Under the pieces are notes generated by a model. That model worked only from the letters and a program-made list of their open reading frames with translations, ran no database searches and was not told the origin of the DNA. Both the position numbers and the translations under genes were made by a program. A stretch of 5,820 bases of DNA from Pelagihabitans sp037969055 (GTDB taxonomy: Bacteria; Bacteroidota; Bacteroidia; Flavobacteriales; Flavobacteriaceae), in NCBI GenBank assembly GCA_037969055.1, contig JBBKWR010000166.1:1-5820 (forward strand), given 5' to 3'. Shown piece by piece: positions 1 through 5,820 of this stretch; positions within the stretch are counted from its first letter, which is position 1; every line of letters starts with the position of its first letter.

Positions 1-1592
1 GGGGCAGAAATTTCCCCAGAGCGGATGGCCTGGTTAAAAGCTTCGGCAATTTTGGCCCTGCCTTCGGCATCGGCATATAAGATCCTTGCCTGCGAACCCA
101 CCACCAATTTGTTTTGGGCAGCTTCCGAAATCCACTTGATGTTATCCTGCATTTGTTGTTGGATTTCTTCCGGGGCCAACACTTTAATTTCTTCCATCAC
201 CTTTAAGGCAATGGCATCTGTTTTTTGAAGATCTTCGGGATTGCATGAGGTACAGACCCATCTGAACGGACCAAAACCGTAATCAAAACACAAAGGCCCT
301 AAAATGTCCTGTACATAAGATGGATACCTGAAATCGATTTTGTTATCGGCCATTACCTCGGCCCCGGCACGGGAAGCTTCCAACAAGAACGCATTCCCAT
401 AATCAAAGAAATAGGTACCTTTCGCCGTATGCTTGTTGACCGCAGCGGCATGTCTTCGCAAGGATTTTTGCACTTGCACCTTAAACGCCTCTGGATCATC
501 GCGCATCATCCTATTTGATGCTTCAAATCCCAATCCGACAGGATAATAGCCGCCGGCCCAAGGATTGTGCAAAGAGGTTTGGTCGGAACCCAAATGGATG
601 AATATGCCTTCCTCATCGAATTTTTCCCAAACGTCTACCACGTTTCCAACAAAAGCAAGGGAGACTACCTCCTTCTCGCTTATGGCCTTTTTGGTCCTTG
701 TGACCAAGGCGTTCATATCATCGATCAGCACGTCTACCCAACCTTGTTCATATCTTTTGGTCGCGGCCGCAGAATTGACCTCGGCGCATACCGTCACACA
801 GCCTGCAATATTTCCGGCCTTGGGTTGTGCCCCGCTCATCCCGCCCAATCCCGCAGTAAGGAATATTTTTCCATTTGGACCCTCATTTTTCTGCAAAACT
901 TTTCGAAAAGCGTTCATAACTGTAATGGCCGTGCCGTGTACGATGCCCTGTGGCCCGATGTACATGTAGGAACCGGCGGTCATTTGTCCATATTGGGTAA
1001 CCCCGAGGGCATTGTATTTTTCCCAGTCGTCTGGTTTGGAATAGTTGGGGATCATCATGCCGTTCGTGACCACTACCCTTGGGGCGTCGTTGGAGGAAGG
1101 GAACAAACCCATGGGATGCCCAGAATAGACATGCAAGGTCTGTTCATTGGTAATCATGGCAAGGTATTGCATTGTGAGCAGGTACTGGGCCCAATTTTGG
1201 AACACCGCACCATTGCCCCCATAGGTAATCAGCTCTTCTGGATGCTGTGCCACGGAAGGATCCAAGTTGTTTTGGATCATCAACATGATCGCCGCGGCCT
1301 GGATCGACTTGGCCGGATATTCGATAATGGGACGGGCGTATATTTTATAGTCCGGTTTGAAACGGTACATATAAATGCGGCCGTACTTAGTTAATTCTTG
1401 GGCAAATTCTTTGGCGAGTTCAGCATGCCAATCGGATGGAAAATAGCGGAGGGCATTTCGCACCGCCATTTTTTTTTCTTCCATGGATAGGATATCCTTG
1501 CGCTGCGGGGCATGATTGGCCGTTGTTGAATAGTCCCTTTTTGATGGAAGTTTCTTGGGAATGCCTTGCAAGATTTGAGACTTAAAATCCAT
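1..1592 (-). CDS. hutU: Urocanate hydratase (urocanase), long form, C-terminus cut off by the window edge
   Basis: Cytosolic NAD+-dependent enzyme (EC 4.2.1.49) converting urocanate to 4-imidazolone-5-propionate, the second step of histidine degradation. I translated the minus strand from ATG at 1592: 530 complete codons with no stop before the window ends. Family motifs visible: YGGNGAVFQNW (124-134), YIGPQGIVHGT (211-221), the NAD-binding stretch GLGGMSGAQPKAG (about 248-260), HLGSDQTS (333-340), and Cys435 followed by GPFRW (441-445), which matches the catalytic Cys410 region of Pseudomonas putida urocanase. The GMSGAQPKA variant and extended N-terminus (MDFKSQILQGIPKKLPSKRD) resemble the long eukaryotic UROC1/Bacteroidetes type, usually about 660-680 residues, so roughly 130-140 residues should lie beyond base 1. 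The start lies 25 bp after the hutI stop with no strong Shine-Dalgarno, consistent with co-transcription. The identity is secure; the truncation is a window artefact, not a pseudogene. Confidence 0.97.
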   Translation of the reverse strand, partial: MDFKSQILQGIPKKLPSKRDYSTTANHAPQRKDILSMEEKKMAVRNALRYFPSDWHAELAKEFAQELTKYGRIYMYRFKPDYKIYARPIIEYPAKSIQAAAIMLMIQNNLDPSVAQHPEELITYGGNGAVFQNWAQYLLTMQYLAMITNEQTLHVYSGHPMGLFPSSNDAPRVVVTNGMMIPNYSKPDDWEKYNALGVTQYGQMTAGSYMYIGPQGIVHGTAITVMNAFRKVLQKNEGPNGKIFLTAGLGGMSGAQPKAGNIAGCVTVCAEVNSAAATKRYEQGWVDVLIDDMNALVTRTKKAISEKEVVSLAFVGNVVDVWEKFDEEGIFIHLGSDQTSLHNPWAGGYYPVGLGFEASNRMMRDDPEAFKVQVQKSLRRHAAAVNKHTAKGTYFFDYGNAFLLEASRAGAEVMADNKIDFRYPSYVQDILGPLCFDYGFGPFRWVCTSCNPEDLQKTDAIALKVMEEIKVLAPEEIQQQMQDNIKWISEAAQNKLVVGSQARILYADAEGRAKIAEAFNQAIRSGEISA

Positions 1593-1617
1593 GTTGCCTA
1601 ATTTGATTTGCTTTCGT

Positions 1618-2868
1618 TTACGCCTTATGTCTGTCAAATACAAGTTCCCCTTTTTTCCAGACCATGCAGGGTTTTAGGTTGCCTTGATTGTACAGAATTT
1701 CATTGTAGTGATCGGTATGGAAGACACTAAAGTCCGCCATATAACCTACCGCCAATTGACCCCTATCTTTTAATTTAAGGGCAGCGGCCGCGCGGAAAGT
1801 AATTCCGGCTAATACTTCAGCGTTCGTCAATTTTTCAAAAGTACCCAAAATCGCTGCCTGTGTGAGCAAGTCTCCCATAGGGGCGGAGCCCGGGTTATGG
1901 TCACTGGCAATTGCCAATGCCCCGCCAGCATCAAGAATTCTTCTGGCAGGCGTAAAATTACAGCCCAATCCCAGGGAAGCGCCGGGTAAGGCCACCGCAA
2001 TGGTATTACTCTGTGCCAAAAGTTTTATTTCTTTTTCGGTACTGACTTCAAGATGATCGGCACTTACCGCTTCAAAATTGACGGCGACGGCACTGCCCCC
2101 AGTTGTAAATTGATCGGCATGGACCGTAATATCGAATCCCATTTCCTTGGCTTTTTGAAAATAGGGCGCTATTTGTTCTTTTGAAAAAGCGCTTTGTTCC
2201 ACAAAGGCATCAATACGGCTGGCCAATTTCTCTTGCCTTAAAATTGGAAATAACAACTCGATTATTTCTGACAGGTATTCCGCTGAAGTGCCCTTAAAAT
2301 CTTTGGGCAGCATATGCGCTGCAAGACAGGTAGGTATTAGATCGGAAGGTAAGTTTGCATTTGCTTCTTTGATTGCATAAAGCATTTTCAATTCTTCGGC
2401 TACAGAAAGTCCGTAGCCACTCTTTACCTCAATCGTGGTCACACCATTTTTAAGATGGCGGGTCGCTCTTTTAACAATACCTTTTACCAGCGCTGCTTTG
2501 GAAGCCTTTCTGGTCTGGGTCACCGTATCCCAAATGCCGCCCCCTGCTTTTGCGATGTCGAGGTATGACTTGCCCGCATTGCGCATGGCATAGTCATTGG
2601 CCCTAGAGCCCGCAAAGCATATATGGGTGTGGGCATCCACCAATCCAGGTAGGCAAACATGATCTCCTTGCAAGTGGTGTAGTGCAGCACTTTTATTATT
2701 TTTCAAAAGTTGTTCAAAGCCTCCGATGGACTGTATGTTTCCATCCGTTACCAAAATTCCTGCATCGGGAATAACAATTAGTGCAGTATCAGTAATGGGG
2801 CCTTTTAAGGGAAGCCCGGATAAGGGTACTATTTGTTTGAAGGGGCCAATAAGGGTGCTTGTTTTCAA
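1618..2868 (-). CDS. hutI: Imidazolonepropionase, apparent TTG start
   Basis: Cytosolic metal-dependent amidohydrolase (EC 3.5.2.7) that hydrolyses imidazolonepropionate to N-formimino-L-glutamate, the third step of histidine degradation. The 416-residue product is close to the usual length of about 400-420. Visible metal and active-site signatures are: VDAHTHICFAGSR with His80 and His82; EVKSGYGL (147-154); CLAAH ending at His185; VHADQF with His250 and Gln253; SADHLE with His272; and ASDHNPGSAP with Asp323. These match the His-X-His, His and Asp ligand pattern known for HutI. The start is TTG at 2868-2866. Upstream in this frame there is a TAG at 2907-2905 inside the tandem repeat and no ATG or GTG between, and the next internal ATG (residue 95) would remove the HTH ligands. 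The N-terminal TLIGPFKQI resembles flavobacterial HutI starts, so little or nothing seems to be missing. The gene sits between hutH (134-bp gap) and hutU (25-bp gap) on the same strand. The product is certain; the start codon is less so. Confidence 0.96.
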   Translation of the reverse strand: MKTSTLIGPFKQIVPLSGLPLKGPITDTALIVIPDAGILVTDGNIQSIGGFEQLLKNNKSAALHHLQGDHVCLPGLVDAHTHICFAGSRANDYAMRNAGKSYLDIAKAGGGIWDTVTQTRKASKAALVKGIVKRATRHLKNGVTTIEVKSGYGLSVAEELKMLYAIKEANANLPSDLIPTCLAAHMLPKDFKGTSAEYLSEIIELLFPILRQEKLASRIDAFVEQSAFSKEQIAPYFQKAKEMGFDITVHADQFTTGGSAVAVNFEAVSADHLEVSTEKEIKLLAQSNTIAVALPGASLGLGCNFTPARRILDAGGALAIASDHNPGSAPMGDLLTQAAILGTFEKLTNAEVLAGITFRAAAALKLKDRGQLAVGYMADFSVFHTDHYNEILYNQGNLKPCMVWKKGELVFDRHKA

Positions 2869-2901
2869 AGTGTTTTTATCTAATAATTTAAATGCCTTCT
2901 T

Positions 2902-2971
2902 GGTCTAAGGTCTAAGGTCTAAGGTCTAAGGTCTAAGGTCCAAAGTCCAAAGTCTAAAGTCCAAAGTCTAA
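2902..2971. repeat. Ten-copy 7-bp tandem repeat between hutH and hutI
   Basis: On the plus strand ten uninterrupted heptamers run head to tail: five identical GGTCTAA (2902-2936), one GGTCCAA (2937-2943), then AGTCCAA, AGTCTAA, AGTCCAA, AGTCTAA (2944-2971). All unit differences are transitions at unit positions 1 (G/A) and 5 (T/C). Read in the hut direction the units are TTAGACC/TTGGACC/TTAGACT/TTGGACT. Because 7 is not a multiple of 3, the five perfect units put TAG (minus) or TAA (plus) into all three frames of each strand, so the array cannot be coding and blocks readthrough. I see no convincing inverted repeat in it, so it does not look like an intrinsic terminator. From memory, similar AGTCTAA/AGTCCAA heptads occur between genes in flavobacterial genomes; I could not verify this here. 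Confidence 0.95.
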
Positions 2972-3003
2972 ATGCATATCTTTGTTTTCGTTGATCCATC
3001 CAT
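2968..3003 (-). other. Mini-ORF of 11 codons overlapping the hutH stop
   Basis: The hutH stop forms a TAATG junction: TAA at 3005-3003 and ATG at 3003-3001. The frame reads MDGSTKTKICI and ends at a TAG (2970-2968) supplied by the first heptamer of the repeat. It is in the same frame as hutI (135 nt, 45 codons, from this ATG to the hutI TTG). It could be a chance ATG, a short coupled leader peptide, or the remnant of a former hutI start. Nothing shows that it is translated as a functional peptide. Confidence 0.2.
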
Positions 3004-4583
3004 TAGTATACCTCAAATTCATTGGAATAAGGGGTAGCCAGTGATATTTTCTTTTTTTGGCTAACCCTGTCCACAACTTTAATAATAGTACGGTCTTTAA
3101 TCATAGCAATCCCTTTTTCTATATCATCGGCGAAGACTCTGTCCTGTTCTGCGAAGCTTACATTTTTACGAATTGCTTGATGGACCTCATCCAATAAAAT
3201 CCCAGATTTCATGGGCTTCCTAAATTCAAAGGCTTGCGCTGCCGTCAAAAGTTCTATGGCCAATATTTTTTCCACATTCCCAATCACTTGCAAGGCTTTT
3301 CTACCAGCAATCGATCCCATGCTTACATGGTCTTCTTGTCCCAAGGAGGTTGGTATGCTATCGGCACTGGAGGGAAAACAAAGTCCCTTGTTCTCGCTGG
3401 CCAAGGCCGCGGTAGTATATTGCAAGATCATATAGCCCGAGTTAATGCCCGTATCTTTCATCAATAATTTGGGTACCCCTGGGCTATTTCCCTCTAGGGC
3501 AAGATATATCCTTCGGTCCGATATGTTGCCAATTTCTGAGGCCGCCAAACAGGCATAATCCAGTGCCATGGCCAAAGGTTGCCCGTGAAAATTACCCCCG
3601 CTGATGGTCAGTTCCTCATCGATAATGATCGGATTGTCGGTTACGGAATTCAATTCCACTTCCAATAATTCTTTTAGGTGGAGCCAGGTATTTCTGGAGG
3701 CGCCGTGCACTTGTGGTATGCATCTAAGGGAATAAGGATCTTGCACCCTTTCACAGTTAATGTGATCTTCCATGATCTCGGAACCTTTAAGGAGCCGTTT
3801 GATCCTTTTTGCAACATGCACATTTCCCTTAAAGGGACGTAAGGCGTGAAGCTCTTTATAAAATGGCTTCACGGAACCTTGTAAACCTTCTATCATCATC
3901 GCCCCAATAATGTCGGCCTGCGCAAGACAGGCATGTAGCTTCTCTATCACTTGTACGGTGTGGGCAGCTATGAACTGGGTGCCGTTGATCAATGCCAAGC
4001 CTTCTTTTGGACCGAGATCCAATGCCTTCAATCCAGTTTTTTTGAACAATTGTGAAGTTTCAATATTTTTCCCCTGATAGGTAACTTTTCCCAAACCGAT
4101 CAAAGGCAAGAAAAGGTGGGACAGCGGTGCCAGATCGCCCGAGGCACCAACTGATCCTTGGCAGGGTACTATAGGAATCGCATCATTGTCTATATGCCAA
4201 AGGATACGGTCCAAGGTAGTTTCTGCAATGCCCGAATACCCTTTGGACAGGGAATGTACTTTTAAGATCATCATCAATTTTGCCAACTCTGTTTCGATGG
4301 CATCACCCACTCCTACACTATGGCTTTTAAGGATGTTGTGCTGTAAAATTTTGGTCTCGGATTTACTGATTTTGGTAGTGCACAAAGGTCCAAAACCCGT
4401 ATTGATACCATAAACGGGAAGGCCTTTTTCGACAATATTTGCAACCACCTTGCGACTCGCCCTTATTTTTTTACGGCTCGCAGCTGCTATTTTACCTTGA
4501 ATTTCTCCTTGGGCAAGGGCAAGGGCCAAACTGGCGGTTAAGGTATCTTCACCGTATAAAAATGGCTTTGCAACTTTGGGCAT
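3003..4583 (-). CDS. hutH: Histidine ammonia-lyase
   Basis: Cytosolic homotetrameric lyase (EC 4.3.1.3) that removes ammonia from L-histidine to give urocanate, the entry step of the pathway. The 526-residue product is slightly longer than the usual 500-515. The MIO cofactor tripeptide Ala147-Ser148-Gly149 lies in GSVGASGDLAPLSH. Other residues match the P. putida enzyme: Tyr58 in YGINTGFG, His88 in KSHSVGVG, Asn200 in ALINGTQ, Tyr284 and Arg287 in QDPYSLRC, Phe332 in GNFHG, and Glu417 in QEDHVSMG. The SH pair at 87-88 and the Glu in QEDH favour histidine over phenylalanine or tyrosine as substrate. A basic stretch (KIAAASRKKIRASRK, 31-45) is a minor peculiarity. The ATG at 4583 places the N-terminus about five residues longer than P. 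putida and has a purine-rich GAGGAG upstream. It is the first hut gene in this run; a 134-bp gap with a tandem repeat separates it from hutI. Confidence 0.98.
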   Translation of the reverse strand: MPKVAKPFLYGEDTLTASLALALAQGEIQGKIAAASRKKIRASRKVVANIVEKGLPVYGINTGFGPLCTTKISKSETKILQHNILKSHSVGVGDAIETELAKLMMILKVHSLSKGYSGIAETTLDRILWHIDNDAIPIVPCQGSVGASGDLAPLSHLFLPLIGLGKVTYQGKNIETSQLFKKTGLKALDLGPKEGLALINGTQFIAAHTVQVIEKLHACLAQADIIGAMMIEGLQGSVKPFYKELHALRPFKGNVHVAKRIKRLLKGSEIMEDHINCERVQDPYSLRCIPQVHGASRNTWLHLKELLEVELNSVTDNPIIIDEELTISGGNFHGQPLAMALDYACLAASEIGNISDRRIYLALEGNSPGVPKLLMKDTGINSGYMILQYTTAALASENKGLCFPSSADSIPTSLGQEDHVSMGSIAGRKALQVIGNVEKILAIELLTAAQAFEFRKPMKSGILLDEVHQAIRKNVSFAEQDRVFADDIEKGIAMIKDRTIIKVVDRVSQKKKISLATPYSNEFEVY

Positions 4584-4586
4584 ACG

Positions 4587-4592
4587 CTCCTC
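4587..4592 (-). promoter_or_regulatory. Shine-Dalgarno-like site for hutH, close-spaced
   Basis: The minus strand reads GAGGAG followed by CGT and the hutH ATG, so the purine-rich core is only 3 nt from the start codon, closer than the usual 5-9. It supports the ATG at 4583, but the short spacing and the low use of such sites in Bacteroidetes make its importance uncertain. Confidence 0.3.
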
Positions 4593-4606
4593 TTTTTTTG
4601 GTCCCC

Positions 4607-4639
4607 TAAAAGTATTGATAATGTTCGAGACTTACCAAG
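4607..4639 (-). promoter_or_regulatory. Possible Bacteroidetes-type promoter for the hut genes
   Basis: On the minus strand TACTTTTA (plus 4607-4614) matches the Bacteroidetes -7 consensus TAnnTTTG at all fixed positions but the last. A CTTG (plus 4636-4639) lies 21 bp further upstream as a possible -33 element. The box sits 23 bp ahead of the hutH ATG, which would give a short leader of about 15-20 nt. The match is imperfect and the region is A/T-rich, so this is only a candidate. No clear operator palindrome was found in the 116-bp divergent spacer (4584-4699). Confidence 0.27.
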
Positions 4640-4699
4640 GGAATACGCCAAAGTATGTACCAATCAAAACCTTAACTTAGTGGTCTAAATTCGCCATCG

Positions 4700-5254
4700 A
4701 TGATTTTTGATCTTATTAGAAAAAGACGTTCCGTATTCCCTGCACAATATATTGACAAACCAATTGCCAAGGCAGATATCGAAAAAGTACTGGAGGCTGC
4801 CAATTGGGCACCTACACACAAAAAAACGGAACCCTGGCGATTTAAGGTCCTATTGGGGGAGAGCAAGACAAAATTAGGACTTTTTCTTTCGCTTAAATAT
4901 ATGGAACATGAGGCGAAGCCAAAGCAGTTCAAAGTTGAAAAGCTTATTGAGAATCCCAAAAGATCAGGCGCGGTTATTGGCATTTGTATGCAAAGGGATG
5001 CTACGGAAAGCCTACCGGAATGGGAGGAGATAGCTTCGGTGTCTATGGCCGTACAGAACATGTGGCTCTGCTGCACCGAAATGGGCCTGGGCTGTTATTG
5101 GAGTTCTCCGGGATTGATCCAATACATGGACGAATTCTTTGACCTAAAAGTGGGAGAGAAATGTCTCGGCTTTTTCTATTTGGGACATTATGAGGAAGCA
5201 ATTCCAGATCAGACCAGAAGGCCCATTGCTGAAAAAACGGTATGGATGGAATAA
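4700..5254 (+). CDS. Small nitroreductase, YdjA-like, FMN-dependent
   Basis: A 184-residue protein of the nitroreductase superfamily, closest in layout to E. coli YdjA (183 residues). These are cytosolic homodimeric FMN flavoproteins using NAD(P)H; the physiological substrate is generally unknown. Visible marks are the N-terminal FMN-phosphate motif IRKRRSV (6-12), WAPTHKKTEPWRFKVL (36-51, parallel to APDHKSMQPWHFFV in YdjA), PEWEEIASVSMAVQNMWLCCTEMGLGCYWSS (106-136, the central dimer and flavin-binding helix), and LGFFYLGHY (156-164). Its short length lacks the insertions of larger NfsA/NfsB types. The start at ATG 4700 puts the RRS motif at the usual distance from the N-terminus; there is no Shine-Dalgarno. 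It is divergent from hutH and converges on the DUF456 gene. Nothing in the sequence ties it to histidine catabolism. The family assignment is firm; the substrate is unknown. Confidence 0.9.
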   Translation: MIFDLIRKRRSVFPAQYIDKPIAKADIEKVLEAANWAPTHKKTEPWRFKVLLGESKTKLGLFLSLKYMEHEAKPKQFKVEKLIENPKRSGAVIGICMQRDATESLPEWEEIASVSMAVQNMWLCCTEMGLGCYWSSPGLIQYMDEFFDLKVGEKCLGFFYLGHYEEAIPDQTRRPIAEKTVWME

Positions 5255-5259
5255 TGACC

Positions 5260-5775
5260 TTAGTCAAAAAATGGAAAGAGGGCGCACTTATGTTCCCACG
5301 CGACATAAATAAATAAACCAAGAAAAACTATCGTCACCATAAACTTCAAAAAAGTACCGGTCAGGAATCCTAGAAAAGATCCGAAAGCGGCCTTGGTAGC
5401 GGTCTTTTTATCGGCCTTGTTCATGAGTTCCCCTATAAAGGCTCCCACAAAGGGCCAAACAATAATACCGATCGGACCTAAAATAGGGAAAAATAGGGCG
5501 ACCAAAAGTCCGATCGTCGTGCCGACCATCCCTGCCCTACTGCCCCCAAATTTTTTCGTGCCCATGGCGGGGATGATATAATCTAGTGCAAAAACGACCA
5601 AGGCGATCGCCCCGGTAATCCCCAAATACCACCAGTTGTCGGGTACCGCCTTTGTTAGGTACAACAGGAGCAATCCCACCCAACTTATTGGCGGGCCGGG
5701 GAGTACGGGTAAAAAGCTGCCCAGAATACCGATCAGCATTAAAATAAATCCAAAAATTAACAATAAAATATCCAT
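5260..5775 (-). CDS. DUF456-type integral membrane protein
   Basis: A very hydrophobic 171-residue protein of unknown function that resembles the DUF456 family. Visible membrane-like segments are at about 3-25, 29-42, 48-69, 82-116 (probably a hairpin of two) and 129-160. Glycine- and proline-rich turns typical of the family occur: FLPVLPGPPISWVG (21-34), KKFGGSRAGMVGTTIGL (74-90), FFPILGPIGIIVWPFVGAFIGEL (95-117), and GSFLGFLTGTFLKF (132-145). A short charged loop, NKADKKTATK (119-128), separates the last two parts. There is no signal-peptide cleavage site apart from the first membrane segment. The start is ATG at 5775, preceded by a good -7 box about 20 bp upstream. The stop lies 5 bp from the stop of the convergent nitroreductase. 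The gene is transcribed alone within the window. The family call is from remembered motifs; no biochemical role can be assigned. Confidence 0.82.
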   Translation of the reverse strand: MDILLLIFGFILMLIGILGSFLPVLPGPPISWVGLLLLYLTKAVPDNWWYLGITGAIALVVFALDYIIPAMGTKKFGGSRAGMVGTTIGLLVALFFPILGPIGIIVWPFVGAFIGELMNKADKKTATKAAFGSFLGFLTGTFLKFMVTIVFLGLFIYVAWEHKCALFPFFD

Positions 5776-5795
5776 TCAAATGATTTTCTGTTGGA

Positions 5796-5803
5796 CGAAG
5801 ATA
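5796..5803 (-). promoter_or_regulatory. Candidate -7 promoter box for the DUF456 gene
   Basis: The minus strand reads TATCTTCG, which differs from the Bacteroidetes -7 consensus TAnnTTTG at one position, and ends 20 bp before the ATG at 5775. The spacing suits a short untranslated leader. The -33 TTTG element would fall at or beyond the right end of the window, so the promoter cannot be completed here. Confidence 0.35.
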
Positions 5804-5820
5804 GGGAGGATTTGTTACAG

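Noticed and set aside
567..1394. Long plus-strand open frame of 275 codons
   Set aside because: It lies entirely opposite hutU, whose minus-strand translation carries all the urocanase motifs. The plus-strand protein has no recognisable features, so it is a shadow frame.
1..1592. hutU as a truncated pseudogene
   Set aside because: The frame is open and motif-complete up to the window edge; the missing end is explained by where the window stops.
2902..2971. Possible CRISPR array or telomere-like repeat
   Set aside because: The units are 7 bp with no spacers, and the array is flanked by two genes of one pathway, so it is a simple tandem repeat.
2902..2971. Possible intrinsic terminator between hutH and hutI
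   Set aside because: I found no inverted repeat able to form a GC-rich stem followed by a T run on the minus strand.
4682..4688. Single GGTCTAA heptamer upstream of the nitroreductase, identical to the repeat unit
   Set aside because: One 7-mer match in almost 6 kb is expected by chance, and there is no second adjacent copy.
4686..4693. TAAATTCG as a -7 box for the nitroreductase
   Set aside because: It ends 6 bp before the ATG, too close for a normal leader, and no -33 element is seen at the right distance.
4672..5076. Minus-strand open frame opposite the nitroreductase
   Set aside because: The plus-strand frame has clear nitroreductase motifs throughout; the opposite frame is an antisense shadow.
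5537..5779. Minus-strand 80-codon frame overlapping the start of the DUF456 gene
   Set aside because: It is in another frame over the strongly hydrophobic, family-like DUF456 N-terminus and has no features of its own.

Overview
The window looks like ordinary chromosome from a member of the Bacteroidetes, most likely a marine-type Flavobacteriaceae. The reasons are that HutU is the long, eukaryote-like urocanase form, most genes lack a clear Shine-Dalgarno, one good match to the Bacteroidetes -7 promoter box is visible, and an intergenic heptanucleotide tandem repeat is present. The taxonomic call is inference from these traits and from recalled protein resemblance; no search was run.

The left four fifths is a minus-strand histidine-utilisation (hut) cluster, transcribed in the order hutH (4583 to 3003), hutI (2868 to 1618), hutU (1592 and running out of the window at base 1). 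Together these encode three consecutive steps of histidine degradation: histidine to urocanate plus ammonia (HutH), urocanate to imidazolonepropionate (HutU), and imidazolonepropionate to N-formimino-L-glutamate (HutI). All the active-site residues I could check are present. HutU lacks its C-terminal part only because the window ends. A gene for the last step (formimidoylglutamase or deiminase) and any hut regulator or transporter are not in view.

The oddest part is the 134-bp hutH-hutI gap. It holds ten head-to-tail copies of a 7-bp unit (2902-2971), which place stop codons in every reading frame between the two genes. hutI then has no in-frame ATG near its N-terminus and appears to start at a TTG, while an ATG overlapping the hutH stop (TAATG) opens a tiny frame that the array closes.

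The right part has two unrelated-looking genes. A YdjA-like small nitroreductase (4700-5254, plus) is divergent from hutH across a 116-bp spacer. A DUF456-type membrane protein (5260-5775, minus) converges on it with only 5 bp between the stop codons. I see no mobile element, CRISPR array, tRNA, rRNA or defence-like system, and no candidate for a wholly new system. The repeat and the hutI start are the points that merit a second look.
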